Counted from the first letter of the stretch, positions 33,004-45,417 are shown. The stretch: 64,000 nucleotides of DNA from Bacillus gobiensis (GCF_001278705.1 NZ_CP012600.1:1612190-1676189), one strand, 5' to 3'. Notes: generated by a model from the letters alone, not told the origin. A program made the numbers and translations.

Positions 33004-34738
33004 ATCCTACAGTTTTTACATGATTTGCTTGATGGAGCAGCTCCTTGGCGTGCTGTTTCGTTAAGTCGGTTACTTCAACTCCCGCAATCATTCGGCCGAT
33101 TTCTGCGATCTTTTCATCGTGGGAAAGCGGAGCGACCTTTGTCGTTGTTCTTCCAGCGCGTGATTTTTTGGAAATAAACAAATGGGTATCCGCCATTGCT
33201 GCAACCTGCGGTAAGTGTGTGATACACAAAACCTGAGAGCCTATGGAAACCTTTTGGATTTTTTCAGCAATCGCTTGAGCCACTCGTCCGCTTACCCCGG
33301 TATCCACCTCATCAAATATAATTGATGTGACACCCTGGTGATTGGATAGTATCCTTTTCATGGCAAGCATAATTCGAGAAAGCTCACCTCCGGATGCAAC
33401 TTTTGAAAGCGATTTTAATGGCTCTCCCGTATTCGTGGATAATAGGAAACGAATGTCGTCATAGCCATACTTCGATAATTGCACAGGTACGCCATTTACC
33501 TTGGGCTGCGCTTCATCATTTGCCGATTTTAAAGTAAATTCAGTTTCAAAAACCGTTTTCTCCATATAAAGCTCTTTCAGTTCCTTATGGATTTGCTTCG
33601 CAAGCTTTTTGGCTGACTTTTTGCGAATGTCAGATACATTCTTTGCTTCAAGAACGATATCCTTGCTAAGTGATTCCAGTTCGGATTGAAGGGCGAGCAA
33701 GCGGCTGTCCCGATTTTCAATACTGTCGATTTCTTCTTCAATTTTCGCTGAATAGCTTTGAATTTCTTCGATGGTAGACCCGTATTTTCGCTTTAACTGT
33801 TTAATTTCATTCAGTCTGGCTTCGATCGTATCAAGTCGGGCCGGATCGTATTCCATTTCATCCAAAAGATTTCTCATTTGGAATGTTGATTCTTCAAGTA
33901 GATAATACGAATTTGAAATATTTTCTGATAGCGTTTTGAGTTGGTCATTGATATCTGAAATGCCTTCTAGTTGACTTGAAGCCATTCCGACCCAATCCAG
34001 TCCCCCTTGCTCATTTCTTAAAGCATGATAGGCATTTTGGACACCTTCAAAGATCTGTTCAAAATTCGAAATTTTCTCTTTTTCACCTGATAGCTGCTGG
34101 TCTTCACCAGGGGTTAAATTCGCAGATTCAATTTCGTCTAGCTGAAATTGAATAAGATCGAGGCGATGTGCCAATTCCTGTTCATTTTCTGACAGCTCGG
34201 ACAATTTTTTGCGCAGCGCAGTATATTTCTCATAGCCTGACTGATATTCCTTCAGCGCTTCTTTTAATGGTTTTCCCGCAAACTCGTCAAGAACATACAA
34301 ATGGTTTTCTTCTTCCATAAGCATCTGGTTGTCATGCTGTCCATGTATATCCAACAAAAGACGACCCAATTCCCTCAAGATCGAAATCGTGACAAGTTTG
34401 CCGTTAATTCGGCAGACGCTTTTTCCGCTTTGATAAATATCTCTTCGTAAAATGATCATACCATCACTCGCATCAATACCAAATTTACGGCATGCGATAA
34501 AGGCCGGATGATCTTCCTCTAAAAGAAACAACCCCTCTAGCTCAGACTTATCTTCTCCAAACCTGACAAATTCGGCGGAGCCTCTACCTCCAACCAAAAG
34601 TGAGATGGAATCGATAATAATCGATTTTCCTGCACCCGTTTCTCCTGTCAGCACAGTCAATCCTTTTTCAAAGGAGATTGTTAATTCTTCAATGATAGCA
34701 AAGTTCTTTACTGATAACTCGGCTAGCAAGCTTATCAC
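33002..34738 (-). CDS. recN: DNA repair SMC-like ATPase RecN
   Basis: 578 aa, full length. Walker A GETGAGKS near residue 37, long coiled-coil arms in the middle, ABC signature [13 protein letters not shown] and Walker [14 protein letters not shown] near the C-terminus. RecN gathers at double-strand breaks before RecA loading. Start frame begins near a second AUG-like codon; the call is safe. Neighbours argR upstream and spoIVB downstream as in Bacillus. Confidence 0.96.
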   Translation of the reverse strand: MISLLAELSVKNFAIIEELTISFEKGLTVLTGETGAGKSIIIDSISLLVGGRGSAEFVRFGEDKSELEGLFLLEEDHPAFIACRKFGIDASDGMIILRRDIYQSGKSVCRINGKLVTISILRELGRLLLDIHGQHDNQMLMEEENHLYVLDEFAGKPLKEALKEYQSGYEKYTALRKKLSELSENEQELAHRLDLIQFQLDEIESANLTPGEDQQLSGEKEKISNFEQIFEGVQNAYHALRNEQGGLDWVGMASSQLEGISDINDQLKTLSENISNSYYLLEESTFQMRNLLDEMEYDPARLDTIEARLNEIKQLKRKYGSTIEEIQSYSAKIEEEIDSIENRDSRLLALQSELESLSKDIVLEAKNVSDIRKKSAKKLAKQIHKELKELYMEKTVFETEFTLKSANDEAQPKVNGVPVQLSKYGYDDIRFLLSTNTGEPLKSLSKVASGGELSRIMLAMKRILSNHQGVTSIIFDEVDTGVSGRVAQAIAEKIQKVSIGSQVLCITHLPQVAAMADTHLFISKKSRAGRTTTKVAPLSHDEKIAEIGRMIAGVEVTDLTKQHAKELLHQANHVKTVG

Positions 34739-34815
34739 ACCTCTTCTTTAAAATTATCTGTATAAATAGGAAAGCCATGCAAAAGAGATCTATCCTTTAG
34801 TGAAGATTCACTATA

Positions 34816-35265
34816 TTAAAGAAGCTCCAACAATCGGGCAGATATTAACTCTGTATCTTCAACGGATCTGCAAATGATTAATATCGTATCATCTCCGCAA
34901 ATAGTCCCTAATACTTCAGCCCAGTCCAATTTATCCAACAATGCTCCTATCGATTGAGCATTTCCGGGCATTGTTTTTAGGACGATAAAATGGCTGGTTG
35001 AATCAATTTTTACAAATGAGTCAATAAGAGCCCGTTTCAATTTGGAAAGCGGATTAAATCGATGATCTGACGGAAGGCTATATTTATAAGCTCCTTTGCT
35101 GGTTGGAACTTTTACTAAATGGAGTTCCTTAATATCTCTTGATACCGTTGCCTGTGTGACATTAAACCCTTCATTTCTCAGAATTTCCACAAGTTCATCC
35201 TGCGTTTCAATTTCTTCATTTGTGATGATTTCCCTAATTTTTATATGCCTTTGACCTTTTGTCAT
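34816..35265 (-). CDS. argR: Arginine repressor ArgR/AhrC
   Basis: 149 aa. Winged-helix N-terminus with the helix-turn-helix [20 protein letters not shown], and the hexamerising arginine-binding C-terminus ending [14 protein letters not shown]. It represses arginine synthesis and activates breakdown. Own ribosome site AGGAGG before ATG 35265. Confidence 0.96.
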   Translation of the reverse strand: MTKGQRHIKIREIITNEEIETQDELVEILRNEGFNVTQATVSRDIKELHLVKVPTSKGAYKYSLPSDHRFNPLSKLKRALIDSFVKIDSTSHFIVLKTMPGNAQSIGALLDKLDWAEVLGTICGDDTILIICRSVEDTELISARLLELL

Positions 35266-35362
35266 CTTTGCCTCCTGATTGCTATTCCTCTTATTATGTC
35301 CATGTTAACGGATAATGGTTAAAAAGTATATCTCTATATAAAAAGGAATAATAGAAAACCTA

Positions 35363-36208
35363 TTATTCCATAACGTCCGTTTTTTTTTGTTTTAAGCTCA
35401 TATGGGCTTCCTTCACTACGGTAGATATCATTTCGTCGCTTAAATCAACACCGCCTGACTCAGGTCCTTCCCAAGAAAGATGAAGCAAAAATTCAATATT
35501 TCCATCTCCTCCTGTAATCGGAGAAAATGAAATCCCCTTGCACTGATATCCTTCGTTACTGGAAAAAGCGGATATTTCTTTAATCACTGAGGCATGAACC
35601 TCAGGATCTCTAACTATCCCCTTTTTTCCGACCAATTCTCGCCCGGCTTCAAATTGAGGCTTGATCAAGGCAATACAGTCGCTGTTTTCTGTTAAGATCT
35701 TTTTTAATACAGGCAGGATAAGCTTCAAGGAGATAAAAGAAACATCAATCGTTGCAAATTCAGGCATCCCGGAATGAAATTCCTCCGGAGTTGAGTAGCG
35801 AAAATTTGTCCTTTCCATGACGACGACACGCTCATCCTGCCTTAGCTTCCAGGCAAGCTGATTATAGCCGACATCCACAGCATAAGATAATTTTGCTCCA
35901 TTTTGCAAAGCACAATCGGTAAACCCGCCTGTGGATGAGCCAATATCAATGATGATTTTATCTTTAACGTTTACTTGAAAAAGCGATAACGCTTTTTCAA
36001 GCTTAAGTCCTCCCCTGCTGACGTATTTTAAAGGATTTCCTTTTATAGTGAGGGGGGAGCTTCGGTCTATTTTTTCTCCAGGCTTGTCTAATCTCGTTTC
36101 GTTCGAAAATACAACTCCTGCCATAATAGCTCGTTTTGCTTTTTCTCGAGTTTCGATAAGCCCTCGTTCTACTAATAAAACATCCAATCGTTCTTTTTTG
36201 CCGGTCAT
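35363..36208 (-). CDS. tlyA: TlyA/YqxC family rRNA 2'-O-methyltransferase
   Basis: 281 aa: an S4 RNA-binding domain ([20 protein letters not shown]) followed by an FtsJ-type SAM methyltransferase with [13 protein letters not shown] as motif I. Overlaps the dxs stop by 4 bp. Homologues methylate ribosomal RNA; the exact sites here are inferred by family. Confidence 0.93.
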   Translation of the reverse strand: MTGKKERLDVLLVERGLIETREKAKRAIMAGVVFSNETRLDKPGEKIDRSSPLTIKGNPLKYVSRGGLKLEKALSLFQVNVKDKIIIDIGSSTGGFTDCALQNGAKLSYAVDVGYNQLAWKLRQDERVVVMERTNFRYSTPEEFHSGMPEFATIDVSFISLKLILPVLKKILTENSDCIALIKPQFEAGRELVGKKGIVRDPEVHASVIKEISAFSSNEGYQCKGISFSPITGGDGNIEFLLHLSWEGPESGGVDLSDEMISTVVKEAHMSLKQKKTDVME

Positions 36209-38115
36209 GATCCAATTCCTTTTCGATGATTCGCGAAGGTAAGCCGGCGAATTCGATGCACGATCTGATCAACCGTTAATCCGACTTCCTCCAATAGCTT
36301 TGGCACGCTTCCGTGTTCGATGAAACGATCTGGAATCCCCATACGGTCAATTAACGGATGACGACTCGATTCATCATAGGCAAATTCAAGCACGGCGCTT
36401 CCAAAACCTCCTTGAAGAACCGCCTCCTCTATTGTCAGAATCGGCAGACCGTCTGAAAGGATTTTTTTGAGCATCTTTTCATCTAACGGCTTGATGAAAC
36501 GTGCATTCACAACCCGCACAGATCGGCCTTCTTTTTGCAGCTCCTCAGCAGCTTTTAAAGCCATCTGAATCGTCGTGCCAAACGTTAAGATGACAGCGTC
36601 CGTTCCAGGCCGGAGCACTTCCCATGTTCCAATCGGAATCGTTTTTAATTCAGAATCGAGTTTTACGCCTATTCCATTGCCTCTCGGGTAACGCATAGCA
36701 ATCGGTCCATCGTTATATTGTATCGCAGTATTGACCATATGCTGGCCTTCATTTTCATCCTTCGGCATCATTAGCACCATATTTGGCAGATGACGCATGA
36801 ACGCTATGTCAAATACACCTTGGTGGGTTTCTCCATCTGCCCCAACAAGTCCGGCTCGATCGATACCGATAAAAACATTGAGGTTTTGTCTGCATATATC
36901 GTGGACAACTTGATCGTATGCCCGCTGCAAAAACGTAGAATAAATCGCAAGAAACGGCTTCATGTTTTGTGTTGCAAGTCCGGCCGCCATAGTGGTCGCG
37001 TGCTGTTCGGCAATTCCGACGTCAAACATCCGATCAGGGAACTCGCTTGCAAAACCTTCGAGCTTCGAACCTACAGGCATCGCAGGGGTAATTGCTACAA
37101 TCCGGTCATCCTTTCTGGCTAGCTTTCGCACCGTTTCACTTACGAGAGCACTCCATGCAGGTGCAGCTGCCTTCGGCTTGACGAAATCGCCTGTATCCAT
37201 TTTATAAGGACCCGGACCATGCCAAGTTCCGATTGTATCCGTTTCAGCCGGTTTATAGCCTTTTCCTTTTTTCGTAATGACGTGAAGAAGTACCGGTCCA
37301 TTCGTTTTTTTGGCAGCTTGCAGATTGCTGAATAATTCTTCATAAGAATGCCCATCTACAGGTCCATAATAAGTGAAACCAAGCTCTTCAAAAAACATGC
37401 CGGAAACAAGCAGATACTTCAAGCTGTCTTTCACTCGTTCAGCAGTAGAAGCAAGCTTGCCTCCTACAGCAGGAATCCGTTTTAGCAGATATTCCAATTC
37501 ATCCTTCACCCATTGATATTTTCCGGCAGTGCGAAGACGGCTTAGCATTGTATGAATGGCACCAACGTTTGGAGCTATGCTCATTTCATTGTCATTCAGG
37601 ATCACGATCATATCTTTCTGTTCATGGCCAATGTGATTTAACGCTTCTAGAGCCATTCCGCCGGTTAAAGCGCCATCTCCGATAATTGGCACGATAAACT
37701 CCTTGGTACCTTTCAGATCCCGTGCTGCAGCCATACCCATTGCACCTGACAAAGAAGTGGAGCTATGGCCTGTTTCCCACACATCATGCTCACTTTCGTC
37801 TCGTTTCGGAAAGCCGCATAGTCCTTTATATTGGCGGATCGTATCAAAGTCTTTTCCTCTTCCAGTCAAAAGCTTGTGGACATAAGATTGGTGGCCGACA
37901 TCCCAAAGAAATTTATCAGTTGGGCTGTTAAATTCTTTATGAAGAGCGACAGTTAGCTCCACGACACCTAAATTCGGTCCGATATGCCCTCCTGACACCG
38001 ATAATGTTTCAATTAAAAAAGAACGAATGTCAGCACTAAGTTCGTATAGATCATCAATGGATAGTTTTTTTAAAAATGCCGGGTCTTTTATTGATAATAG
38101 ATCCAACTGGATCAA
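36205..38115 (-). CDS. dxs: 1-deoxy-D-xylulose-5-phosphate synthase
   Basis: 636 aa. Thiamine diphosphate motif [11 protein letters not shown] with the distal [10 protein letters not shown], the central pyrimidine-binding transketolase domain ([15 protein letters not shown]) and the C-terminal domain. First enzyme of the non-mevalonate isoprenoid route, combining pyruvate and glyceraldehyde 3-phosphate. IspA upstream and TlyA downstream give the usual Bacillus order. Confidence 0.97.
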   Translation of the reverse strand: MIQLDLLSIKDPAFLKKLSIDDLYELSADIRSFLIETLSVSGGHIGPNLGVVELTVALHKEFNSPTDKFLWDVGHQSYVHKLLTGRGKDFDTIRQYKGLCGFPKRDESEHDVWETGHSSTSLSGAMGMAAARDLKGTKEFIVPIIGDGALTGGMALEALNHIGHEQKDMIVILNDNEMSIAPNVGAIHTMLSRLRTAGKYQWVKDELEYLLKRIPAVGGKLASTAERVKDSLKYLLVSGMFFEELGFTYYGPVDGHSYEELFSNLQAAKKTNGPVLLHVITKKGKGYKPAETDTIGTWHGPGPYKMDTGDFVKPKAAAPAWSALVSETVRKLARKDDRIVAITPAMPVGSKLEGFASEFPDRMFDVGIAEQHATTMAAGLATQNMKPFLAIYSTFLQRAYDQVVHDICRQNLNVFIGIDRAGLVGADGETHQGVFDIAFMRHLPNMVLMMPKDENEGQHMVNTAIQYNDGPIAMRYPRGNGIGVKLDSELKTIPIGTWEVLRPGTDAVILTFGTTIQMALKAAEELQKEGRSVRVVNARFIKPLDEKMLKKILSDGLPILTIEEAVLQGGFGSAVLEFAYDESSRHPLIDRMGIPDRFIEHGSVPKLLEEVGLTVDQIVHRIRRLTFANHRKGIGS

Positions 38116-38271
38116 CTCACTTTCAGCTTAATTTCTCAGCAGTCTGTTACCTAATTCATTTATCTTATGCTATACAATTCAACGATAATCAGATTAAGAT
38201 ATTGGAAACAACTATAGAGGACTTTAGCTAATATGTCATACTGTAAACGTCCCCATATTTTAACTCCGTAC

Positions 38272-38300
38272 ATTTTATCACACTATCCCTTAACTCTCAA
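38272..38300 (-). promoter_or_regulatory. Likely promoter of dxs
   Basis: TTGAGA (38295-38300), 17 bp, TAAAAT (38272-38277) on the minus strand in the gap between ispA and dxs. It gives dxs-tlyA their own promoter. Confidence 0.6.
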
Positions 38301-38312
38301 TTCACGTTCTTG

Positions 38313-39197
38313 TTAATGATCCCTGTTCCCAATTAATTCACACAGTTCGGTTAACAATTCTTTTTCGAGAGAAAGCTCATATAAAAGCCCTTTAGCCGAT
38401 TGGATATGATCATTTAGCTTTTCCTTTGCTCCCGTGAGAGTAAGCATTGAAGGATAGGTAGTTTTTTCATTGGCTGTATCAGAACCGATTCGTTTTCCTA
38501 TTTTATCTTCCGAGCCTTCAAGATCCAAAATATCATCGCGGATTTGAAAAGCAATCCCGATATGAAATCCGAATTGACGAAGCCTTTCGATTTCCACATT
38601 TGGGGCATCGGATAAAATGGCTCCAGCTACGATACTAAAGCTTAAAAGCTTAGCTGTTTTCATCGCATGAATCGCCTCAAGCTCAGCAGGAGTTACTTTC
38701 TTTCCTTCGGCTTCCATATCCGCAACCTGCCCCCCTACCATTCCTTCAGCACCGATGGCAGCAGAAAGCTCTTTGATAAGGGCAATCCGCTTTTCTGCGG
38801 AAACCATATCAAGTGTCGCAATCACTCGAAAGGCTTCAGTTAATAAACCATCGCCGGCGAGAACAGCAGCAGCTTCGCCAAACACCTTATGATTTGTCGG
38901 CTTTCCCCTTCTTAAATCATCATCATCCATGCAAGGAAGATCATCATGGATAAGGGAGTACGTATGAATCATTTCGACTGCGCATCCGATCGGCAATCCT
39001 TGTTCTTCATTTTTTCCATACGCATGAAGCAATGCAAGAACAAGAATCGGACGCAGCCTTTTTCCTCCCGCCTCTAATGAATAAAGCATCGATTCCTTTA
39101 ATATGGGTGGTGCATTTAATTGTTTTACATAAATCGGGAGATGGTGTTCGATTGTTTCTTTTCTCGTCCGAAGAAATTCCTGTAAATTAACTGCCAC
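38313..39197 (-). CDS. ispA: Farnesyl diphosphate synthase
   Basis: 294 aa from GTG 39197 (AGGAGG nine bases upstream); this gives the same N-terminal length as the B. subtilis enzyme, while the frame to 39239 runs into xseB. Aspartate-rich motifs [15 protein letters not shown] and DDILD are intact. Makes farnesyl diphosphate for undecaprenyl-phosphate and quinones. Overlaps xseB by 11 bp. Confidence 0.95.
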   Translation of the reverse strand: MAVNLQEFLRTRKETIEHHLPIYVKQLNAPPILKESMLYSLEAGGKRLRPILVLALLHAYGKNEEQGLPIGCAVEMIHTYSLIHDDLPCMDDDDLRRGKPTNHKVFGEAAAVLAGDGLLTEAFRVIATLDMVSAEKRIALIKELSAAIGAEGMVGGQVADMEAEGKKVTPAELEAIHAMKTAKLLSFSIVAGAILSDAPNVEIERLRQFGFHIGIAFQIRDDILDLEGSEDKIGKRIGSDTANEKTTYPSMLTLTGAKEKLNDHIQSAKGLLYELSLEKELLTELCELIGNRDH

Positions 39198-39444
39198 CTT
39201 TTTCATCCTCCTGTACATGAAAAGGTGCAAGCTCACCATCTTCCTTTAAAATGGAATCCATTTGTTTTTCGACCGTTTGCAGCTTGGTATGGCAAAGCTT
39301 CGACAGGGTCATGCCTTCCTGAAAATACTCGATCGCCTTTTCTAAGGGAACATCACCTTCTTCAAGCTTACCTACAATTTCCTCAAGCTCCTTCATTGCT
39401 TGCTCAAACGTTTTTTCCGAACTGTTTTTATCATTCGTCGCCAC
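39187..39444 (-). CDS. xseB: Exodeoxyribonuclease VII small subunit
   Basis: 85 aa, helical, with the family core [20 protein letters not shown]. Partners XseA. Overlaps xseA (14 bp) and ispA, so translation is coupled. Confidence 0.95.
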   Translation of the reverse strand: MATNDKNSSEKTFEQAMKELEEIVGKLEEGDVPLEKAIEYFQEGMTLSKLCHTKLQTVEKQMDSILKEDGELAPFHVQEDEKGGS

Positions 39445-40789
39445 TCTTGACTTCCTCCTCTTTCCCTAAGACCTCACAAAGAAGGTTTCCATCGTTCATT
39501 TTTATCTTCAACCTGTCATGCAATTGGACGTTCTGCACGCTCTTTGCTATTTCCTCATCTTTATATACTAGGCTATAGCCCCTTTGCATTATGTGAAGCG
39601 GACTTAAAACCTGTAGTTTTCCTAAAACAGATTGGAACTGAGAACTGTTCTCCCTAATCACAGAAGACATCGCTCGTTTCAACGTGGCTGTCTTTTCCAG
39701 ATATGCTTTTTCTGCTTGGTCCAGACGGTGTTTAGGATGATGGGACGACAGTCTATAGGATTCCCGTTCCAGCTTCATTTTTTTCCTATCAAGCAAGTCA
39801 GCTGCTTTTTTTTGCAAACGGTCAAACATGAGATCGAACTGCTGCTCCTTTTGTTCAAAAAGCCTTTTCGGATATTTAAAAGCATAAGAGGATTGCAAAG
39901 AGTGCAGGATTTCCTTTTCCCTTTTTACTTTTTGCTGGACGTCTTTTAACAACGTCGTCCGAAGCATTCCTATTCGTTCCATTAACTCAGTCGTATGCGG
40001 TACCGCAAGCTCTGCAGCACCGGTAGGCGTCGGGGCCCGAAGATCCGCAACAAAATCGCTGATCGTATAATCAGTTTCATGCCCTACGGCAGAGATGACT
40101 GGAATCTCAGAAGAAAAAATCTCCCTAGCCACAATTTCTTCATTAAATGCCCATAGCTCCTCGATGGATCCGCCGCCTCTTCCGACAATTAATACGTCAC
40201 ACAGCTTCGCGGCATTCGCCTTTTGGATATGGCCCGCAATCGACTGACCAGCATTTACGCCTTGCACCAAAGCAGGATAAAGGATTGTTTTTGCGAGAGG
40301 ATATCTCCTTTTAATCGTGATGAGGATATCTCTTATGGCTGCACCGGTAGGAGATGTTATGATTCCTATAGTGGCGGGAAATCGTGGAATTGGCTTTTTG
40401 TGGCTTTCATCGAAAAGACCCTCTTTTGCAAGTTTATTTTTTAGTTCTTCGTATGCAAGATAAAGGGCTCCGATCCCGTCTGGCTGAATTTCTTTCGCAT
40501 ATAGCTGATAGTTCCCGCTCGGCTCGTATACTGAGATTCCCCCTCTGACGAGCACCTTCATACCTGATTCTGGCGTAAAGCTTAAGTCTTTATTTTGTCT
40601 CGCAAACATCACTGACTGTATACGGGCGTTCTCATCTTTCAACGTAAAATAAATGTGCCCGCGGCTATGGATTTTCACATTTGAGAGCTCGCCTTTAATC
40701 CAGATATTTTCAAGATGGGGATCTACATCAAACTTTCTTTTAATATATTTTGTCAATGCAGTGACTGTGACGTAAGCAGGTTCACTCAA
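39431..40789 (-). CDS. xseA: Exodeoxyribonuclease VII large subunit
   Basis: 452 aa from TTG 40789, which has GAGGGGGG upstream and matches the family N-terminus ([17 protein letters not shown]); the frame to 40825 is longer but unlike the family. An OB-fold DNA-binding domain ([19 protein letters not shown]), the catalytic [11 protein letters not shown] and [18 protein letters not shown] follow. Degrades single-stranded DNA in repair. Confidence 0.95.
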   Translation of the reverse strand: MSEPAYVTVTALTKYIKRKFDVDPHLENIWIKGELSNVKIHSRGHIYFTLKDENARIQSVMFARQNKDLSFTPESGMKVLVRGGISVYEPSGNYQLYAKEIQPDGIGALYLAYEELKNKLAKEGLFDESHKKPIPRFPATIGIITSPTGAAIRDILITIKRRYPLAKTILYPALVQGVNAGQSIAGHIQKANAAKLCDVLIVGRGGGSIEELWAFNEEIVAREIFSSEIPVISAVGHETDYTISDFVADLRAPTPTGAAELAVPHTTELMERIGMLRTTLLKDVQQKVKREKEILHSLQSSYAFKYPKRLFEQKEQQFDLMFDRLQKKAADLLDRKKMKLERESYRLSSHHPKHRLDQAEKAYLEKTATLKRAMSSVIRENSSQFQSVLGKLQVLSPLHIMQRGYSLVYKDEEIAKSVQNVQLHDRLKIKMNDGNLLCEVLGKEEEVKSGDE

Positions 40790-40855
40790 TAGCAGACACC
40801 CCCCTCTACTTAAGGAGCAGTCCATCTGCCGCCTGAACAGATGGACTGCATCGTA

Positions 40856-41704
40856 TTACATTCTGTTCTTTGCTGATTTTACTGTATTATGGGCAAGCAT
40901 CGTAATTGTCATTGGACCAACTCCCCCTGGTACAGGAGTAATATAGGATGCTTTTTCTTTCGCTGCTTCAAAATCTACATCTCCGACAAGCTTGCCTGAA
41001 TCCAAGCGATTGACACCAACATCAATTACAATCGCGCCTTCTTTGATTTGATCAGCAGTCAGAAAATGCGCTTTGCCGACTGCTACAATCAATATATCTG
41101 CTTTTCTTGTATGGGCTCCAATGTCTTTTGTTCTGGAGTGGCAGAATGTAACCGTCGCATTTTCATTTAATAGAAGCTGACCGACCGGTTTTCCAACGAT
41201 GTTGCTCCGCCCGATGACGACAACTTCCTTGCCAGATAAATCCGTGTTGGTTTTTTTTAACAATTCTACAATCCCTGCAGGAGTGCATGGCAAAAACGTC
41301 TCTTCTCCGAGAAGCATTTTTCCGATATTTAACGGATGGAAGCCATCGACATCCTTTTCAGTAGAAATACGTTCGATAACCGCCTTTTCAGATATATGTT
41401 TAGGGAGTGGCAGTTGAACAAGTATGCCGTGAAAACTGTCATCTTGATTGTACTGGTCGATTAAAGAGAGCAGCTTGTCCTCTTCAATCGTATCTTCCAA
41501 ATGATCAAGCTTAAAATGCATACCCATTGTCTCTGCAGCTTTCTTTTTTCCTCTAACGTAAGAAAGAGAGGCCGGATCATCGCCGATTAAAATGACGACA
41601 AGACCTGGAGTTACTCCTTTTTCTTTTAGCCGGCTAACTTCTTCAGCCAGCTGCTGGCGCATTTCCTTTGCCGCTTCTTTTCCGTCAATAATTGTTGCAG
41701 TCAT
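40856..41704 (-). CDS. folD: Bifunctional methylenetetrahydrofolate dehydrogenase/cyclohydrolase
   Basis: 282 aa. Catalytic YVRGKKKAAETMG (Tyr and Lys), NADP motif VIGRSNIVGKPVG and the C-terminal PVPGGVGPMT. Interconverts methylene- and formyl-tetrahydrofolate. Between nusB and xseA as in B. subtilis. Confidence 0.97.
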   Translation of the reverse strand: MTATIIDGKEAAKEMRQQLAEEVSRLKEKGVTPGLVVILIGDDPASLSYVRGKKKAAETMGMHFKLDHLEDTIEEDKLLSLIDQYNQDDSFHGILVQLPLPKHISEKAVIERISTEKDVDGFHPLNIGKMLLGEETFLPCTPAGIVELLKKTNTDLSGKEVVVIGRSNIVGKPVGQLLLNENATVTFCHSRTKDIGAHTRKADILIVAVGKAHFLTADQIKEGAIVIDVGVNRLDSGKLVGDVDFEAAKEKASYITPVPGGVGPMTITMLAHNTVKSAKNRM

Positions 41705-41725
41705 TGTGCTTTCCTCCTACTGGAT

Positions 41726-42112
41726 TTATAGTTCTGAATGAATACTGGATAGAACACCGTTAATAAATTTGGCAGACTTGTCATCGCCAAATGATTTCGC
41801 AAGTTCAATGGCTTCATTTATCGTTACGTTGGCCGGTATATCTTCTTGATACAGCAATTCATAAACAGCTGTTCTAAGAATCACACGGTCTACATTTGCA
41901 ATTCTGTCAAGCTTCCAGTTCACGAGATGCTTTGAAATCAAACGGTCTATCTCCGTTTGATTAGTTACTACACCGTGAACAAGGTTTTCAAAAAAAGCAT
42001 CGCTTTCTGCACCATCCAATGCATGTATCATTGCATCTTCGGATTCAATATCGCTCAGGTCGATTTGAAATAATGCTTGTAATGCCTTTTCTCTGGCCAA
42101 TCTTCTTTTCAT
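41726..42112 (-). CDS. nusB: Transcription antitermination factor NusB
   Basis: 128 aa from ATG 42112 with GGAG upstream, matching the usual NusB start ([16 protein letters not shown]). All-helical RNA-binding fold with [19 protein letters not shown] near the end. It supports rRNA antitermination with NusE. Confidence 0.95.
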   Translation of the reverse strand: MKRRLAREKALQALFQIDLSDIESEDAMIHALDGAESDAFFENLVHGVVTNQTEIDRLISKHLVNWKLDRIANVDRVILRTAVYELLYQEDIPANVTINEAIELAKSFGDDKSAKFINGVLSSIHSEL

Positions 42113-42285
42113 TTCATTTCTCCTTTGATAATGCCTATCTTGTCCCATTCCATGCGATCATACAGAGATCATACCATATTTTTTTCAGCACCGCATGGAA
42201 AGATCGAACGGCATTAAACGTAAAAGCTATTATCGAAAATGTGGTAAACCAGCTTTTTACAGCCTCAGATCAACCAGCAAATAAA

Positions 42286-42316
42286 GAACCAAAGGGACAG
42301 ACACCCCTTTGGTTTC
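42286..42316 (-). terminator. Terminator after yqhY
   Basis: AACCAAAGGG and CCCTTTGGTT form a 10-bp stem directly after the yqhY stop; a moderately T-rich tail follows on the minus strand. Confidence 0.65.
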
Positions 42317-42317
42317 C

Positions 42318-42734
42318 TTACACTTCCTGGTCTATTTCCGTTTCGCTCGTTTTGTTGTCAAATTGGATACCCACCACATGAATGTTGATTTCCTTGATGG
42401 CAAGTGCTGTCATATTTAAAAGCGCTTGTCTTATGTTATCCTGTACGGCATTCGCTACTTTAGGGATAGATACTCCAAAGATCATGACACAATACACTTC
42501 AATAATAATCCCATCTTCAGTTAAATCAACCTTTACTCCTTTGCGATGGTTCTTCTTTCCGAAGCGCTCAGCAACTCCGGCTGCGAAATTACCGCGCATT
42601 TCAGCTACTCCTTCAACCTCATAGGCGGCAATTCCGGCAATGACCTCAATCACTTCAGGAGCGATTTCCACTTTACCAAGTTGATTTTCTTCATCATTCA
42701 TTTCTAACAAATTATTTTCTTTCAAGGTCTTCAC
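42318..42734 (-). CDS. yqhY: Asp23/Gls24 family protein YqhY
   Basis: 138 aa with the family core GKVEIAPEVIEVIAGIAAYEVEGV and INIHVVGIQF. In B. subtilis YqhY is coupled to acetyl-CoA carboxylase activity; it follows accC here too. Cytoplasmic. Confidence 0.94.
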   Translation of the reverse strand: MKTLKENNLLEMNDEENQLGKVEIAPEVIEVIAGIAAYEVEGVAEMRGNFAAGVAERFGKKNHRKGVKVDLTEDGIIIEVYCVMIFGVSIPKVANAVQDNIRQALLNMTALAIKEINIHVVGIQFDNKTSETEIDQEV

Positions 42735-42747
42735 CTCCGAAAATATT

Positions 42748-44103
42748 TCATTGATTGCCCATCACGTCATAGGTTTCTAAAAACTTGGTATTAAAGGCTC
42801 CGCTGACAAAAGTTTCATGCTCCAATAATCGTAAGTGGAACGGGATGGTTGTATGGATGCCCTCAATGACAAATTCGCTTAATGCGCGCTTCATTCTAGC
42901 AATCGCTTCTTCTCTCGTCCTGCCATACGTAATGACCTTTGCGATCATACTGTCATAATAAGGCGGAATGCTGTAACCAGGATATGCAGCTGAATCAACA
43001 CGTACGCCAAAACCGCCTGGAGGCAGATACATTTTAATCTGACCTGCTGAAGGCATAAAATTTTTCTCCGGGTTTTCAGCATTAATCCTGCATTCGATTG
43101 ACCAGCCATTAAAGGTGACTTCAGATTGCGAAATACCGAGCTTTTCGCCGGAAGCAACAGCAATTTGTTCTTTTATCAAGTCCACACCTGTGACTTGTTC
43201 CGTAACGGGATGTTCTACTTGAATCCGGGTGTTCATTTCCATAAAGTAGAATTTTCGCTCATTGTAATCGTAGATGAATTCAACCGTTCCTGCACCTGAG
43301 TAGTTAACCGCTTGGGCAGCTTTTACCGCAGCTGCTCCCATCTGCTCCCTGGTTTCTTCATTTAAAGCAGGTGATGGAGTCTCTTCCAGAAGCTTTTGAA
43401 GCCTTCTTTGAATAGAGCAGTCGCGTTCGCCAAGATGAATCGTATTCCCGTAGTTATCGGCGAGAACCTGAATCTCAACATGTCTGAAATCCTCTATGTA
43501 TTTTTCAAGATATACTCCTGGATTTCCGAACGCAGTAGCCGCTTCCTGCCTTGTAATCTTAATCCCATTAATCAGCTCTTCTTCGGTGCGGGCAATACGT
43601 ATTCCTTTACCTCCCCCGCCTGCAGTTGCCTTTATAATAACAGGATACCCAATTTCACCTGCAATCGAAACCGCTTCTGCCTCATCTTTTATTATTCCTG
43701 TTGAACCAGGTACAATAGGAACGCCAGCTTCTTTCATCGTTTCCCTTGCGACGTCTTTAGTTCCCATCTTGTTAATCGCTTCTGCGGATGGACCGACAAA
43801 TATGACGTTGCATTCTTCACAAAGCTCGGCAAAATCGGCATTCTCAGCTAAAAATCCATATCCTGGATGTATAGCATCTGTACCCGTCAGCTTTGCAACA
43901 CTTACTATATTCGTAGGGTTTAAATAGCTGTCCTTCGAAGCAGTAGGTCCGATGCAGAATGATTCATCCGCCATTTGAACATGAAGCGCATCGTTATCCG
44001 CTTCGGAATAAACAGCAACGGTTTCAATCCCTAATTCTCTGCACGCACGAATAATTCGTACAGCAATTTCTCCTCGATTGGCAATTAATAGCTTCTTTAT
44101 CAT
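42748..44103 (-). CDS. accC: Acetyl-CoA carboxylase biotin carboxylase subunit
   Basis: 451 aa. ATP-grasp lysine/glycine loop [14 protein letters not shown], catalytic and metal sites in [16 protein letters not shown], and the C-terminal biotin carboxylase domain. Carboxylates biotin on AccB to start fatty acid synthesis. Lies 11 bp after accB. Confidence 0.97.
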   Translation of the reverse strand: MIKKLLIANRGEIAVRIIRACRELGIETVAVYSEADNDALHVQMADESFCIGPTASKDSYLNPTNIVSVAKLTGTDAIHPGYGFLAENADFAELCEECNVIFVGPSAEAINKMGTKDVARETMKEAGVPIVPGSTGIIKDEAEAVSIAGEIGYPVIIKATAGGGGKGIRIARTEEELINGIKITRQEAATAFGNPGVYLEKYIEDFRHVEIQVLADNYGNTIHLGERDCSIQRRLQKLLEETPSPALNEETREQMGAAAVKAAQAVNYSGAGTVEFIYDYNERKFYFMEMNTRIQVEHPVTEQVTGVDLIKEQIAVASGEKLGISQSEVTFNGWSIECRINAENPEKNFMPSAGQIKMYLPPGGFGVRVDSAAYPGYSIPPYYDSMIAKVITYGRTREEAIARMKRALSEFVIEGIHTTIPFHLRLLEHETFVSGAFNTKFLETYDVMGNQ

Positions 44104-44114
44104 CTGACTTCTCC

Positions 44115-44597
44115 TTACTCTGCTTTTACAAGAAATAACGGCTGTCCGTATTCCACCAATTGGCCATTTTCAACTAAAATGTCAACAATTTCTCCTTTGA
44201 CATCAGCTGTTATTTCATTAAATAGTTTCATCGCTTCAACAATACATACAATGCTCTCTTCTTCAACCTTGGATCCTTTACTCACATATGCATCGGATTC
44301 CGGATTGGAAGACGTATAAAAGGTTCCTACCATTGGAGATTTGATTTGGTGCAGGTTTTCATTTGTCTCTTTCGCTTCATTATTCACAGGTGCCTCTTGC
44401 GGGGCAGCTTGTGCTTCAGGATTGGTTTGCTGCGGGACAGGCGCATGCGTAACAGGTGCCGGAGCAGCAGTCTGGATCACTTCTGCGCCCTTTTTCCTTA
44501 GCTTTATCTTCGAACCTTCGATTTCATACGAAAATTCATCAATTGAAGATTTATCAATTAATTTTATTAATTCGCGTATTTCTTCTATTTTCAGCAT
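44115..44597 (-). CDS. accB: Acetyl-CoA carboxylase biotin carboxyl carrier protein
   Basis: 160 aa. Helical N-terminus, Ala/Pro/Gln-rich linker, C-terminal biotinyl domain with the biotinylation motif VEAMKLFN. First gene of the accB-accC-yqhY unit. Confidence 0.96.
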   Translation of the reverse strand: MLKIEEIRELIKLIDKSSIDEFSYEIEGSKIKLRKKGAEVIQTAAPAPVTHAPVPQQTNPEAQAAPQEAPVNNEAKETNENLHQIKSPMVGTFYTSSNPESDAYVSKGSKVEEESIVCIVEAMKLFNEITADVKGEIVDILVENGQLVEYGQPLFLVKAE

Positions 44598-44700
44598 TAT
44601 TACAGCACTCCTTGGATTTTCCAGTCATTTTATAGTCTAGTACTAAAAGTACATACTATTATTATCTTACAGGAGAGATTATCCGAATTCAACTTCCATT

Positions 44701-44732
44701 AAAAAAACTCCGTGTCTTGAAAACGGAGTTCT
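44701..44732 (-). terminator. Terminator after the spoIIIA operon
   Basis: AACTCCGT and ACGGAGTT pair on the minus strand, followed by TTTTTTT, directly after spoIIIAH. Confidence 0.85.
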
Positions 44733-44739
44733 CTTTTCC

Positions 44740-45417
44740 TTACTTTTCCGGTTCAAATGCGACATTTACATTCCCATCTTGTCCTGTTTCCTTTTGGACA
44801 AGGTCAACGATCTTTATTACGGCTGTTTTTGAATGTTCTTTGGCTCTTACAGTCACATTCACATCATTACCGGATGCAACAACAAAGGCATCACCGTATC
44901 CTTCCGTTTTTATTAATGTTTCAAGTGTTTCTTCCGTTATTTCTTCATCATCCAATTTCTTCATCATATCGACTGCTTCACTTTTTTCTTCTGCAGTTGC
45001 TTCATCGCTCATCGCTATTTCATTATAATCTTCTTTTTGCTTGCTTCGTTTGTCTTGTAGACTCAAGCGAAAGTTTGTAAACGCATCGTCACTTGCCTCA
45101 GTCGTAACCTCTGCACCTTCTTCACTATCCTCTTTAGACGTATCCTTGCCTTCTTTTCCTTCTTTACCTTCCTCTTCTTTCATAGGTTCTTCTTCGGTTG
45201 TTTCTTTTTGTTCATCAGTTGTTCCTTTTTCTTCTGTGTCTTGTACGTCGCCTTTATCTTCAGCCGGAGCCTTTTCCTCCATAGCCTGTTTTCCTTCTTC
45301 GACATTATCTACTGGAGCAGACAAATTATCATCTGGAGACATAATATAATAAACACTTAATACGACGACAAGACTAAGCATGGTTAACAGCCAAACCGTT
45401 TGTTTCTTTAACATCAT
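44740..45417 (-). CDS. spoIIIAH: Stage III sporulation protein AH
   Basis: 225 aa. One N-terminal transmembrane helix (VWLLTMLSLVVVLSVYYI), a long acidic linker, and a C-terminal ring-building motif domain of the YscJ/FliF type (EITEETLETLIKTEGYGDAFV). Made in the mother cell; binds SpoIIQ of the forespore to form the feeding channel. Last gene of spoIIIA. The linker is very Glu/Lys-rich. Confidence 0.95.
   Translation of the reverse strand: MMLKKQTVWLLTMLSLVVVLSVYYIMSPDDNLSAPVDNVEEGKQAMEEKAPAEDKGDVQDTEEKGTTDEQKETTEEEPMKEEEGKEGKEGKDTSKEDSEEGAEVTTEASDDAFTNFRLSLQDKRSKQKEDYNEIAMSDEATAEEKSEAVDMMKKLDDEEITEETLETLIKTEGYGDAFVVASGNDVNVTVRAKEHSKTAVIKIVDLVQKETGQDGNVNVAFEPEK

Noticed and set aside
45041..45349. 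Ser-rich plus-strand frame opposite spoIIIAH
   Set aside because: Mirror of the Glu/Lys-rich linker of SpoIIIAH, a typical shadow frame.
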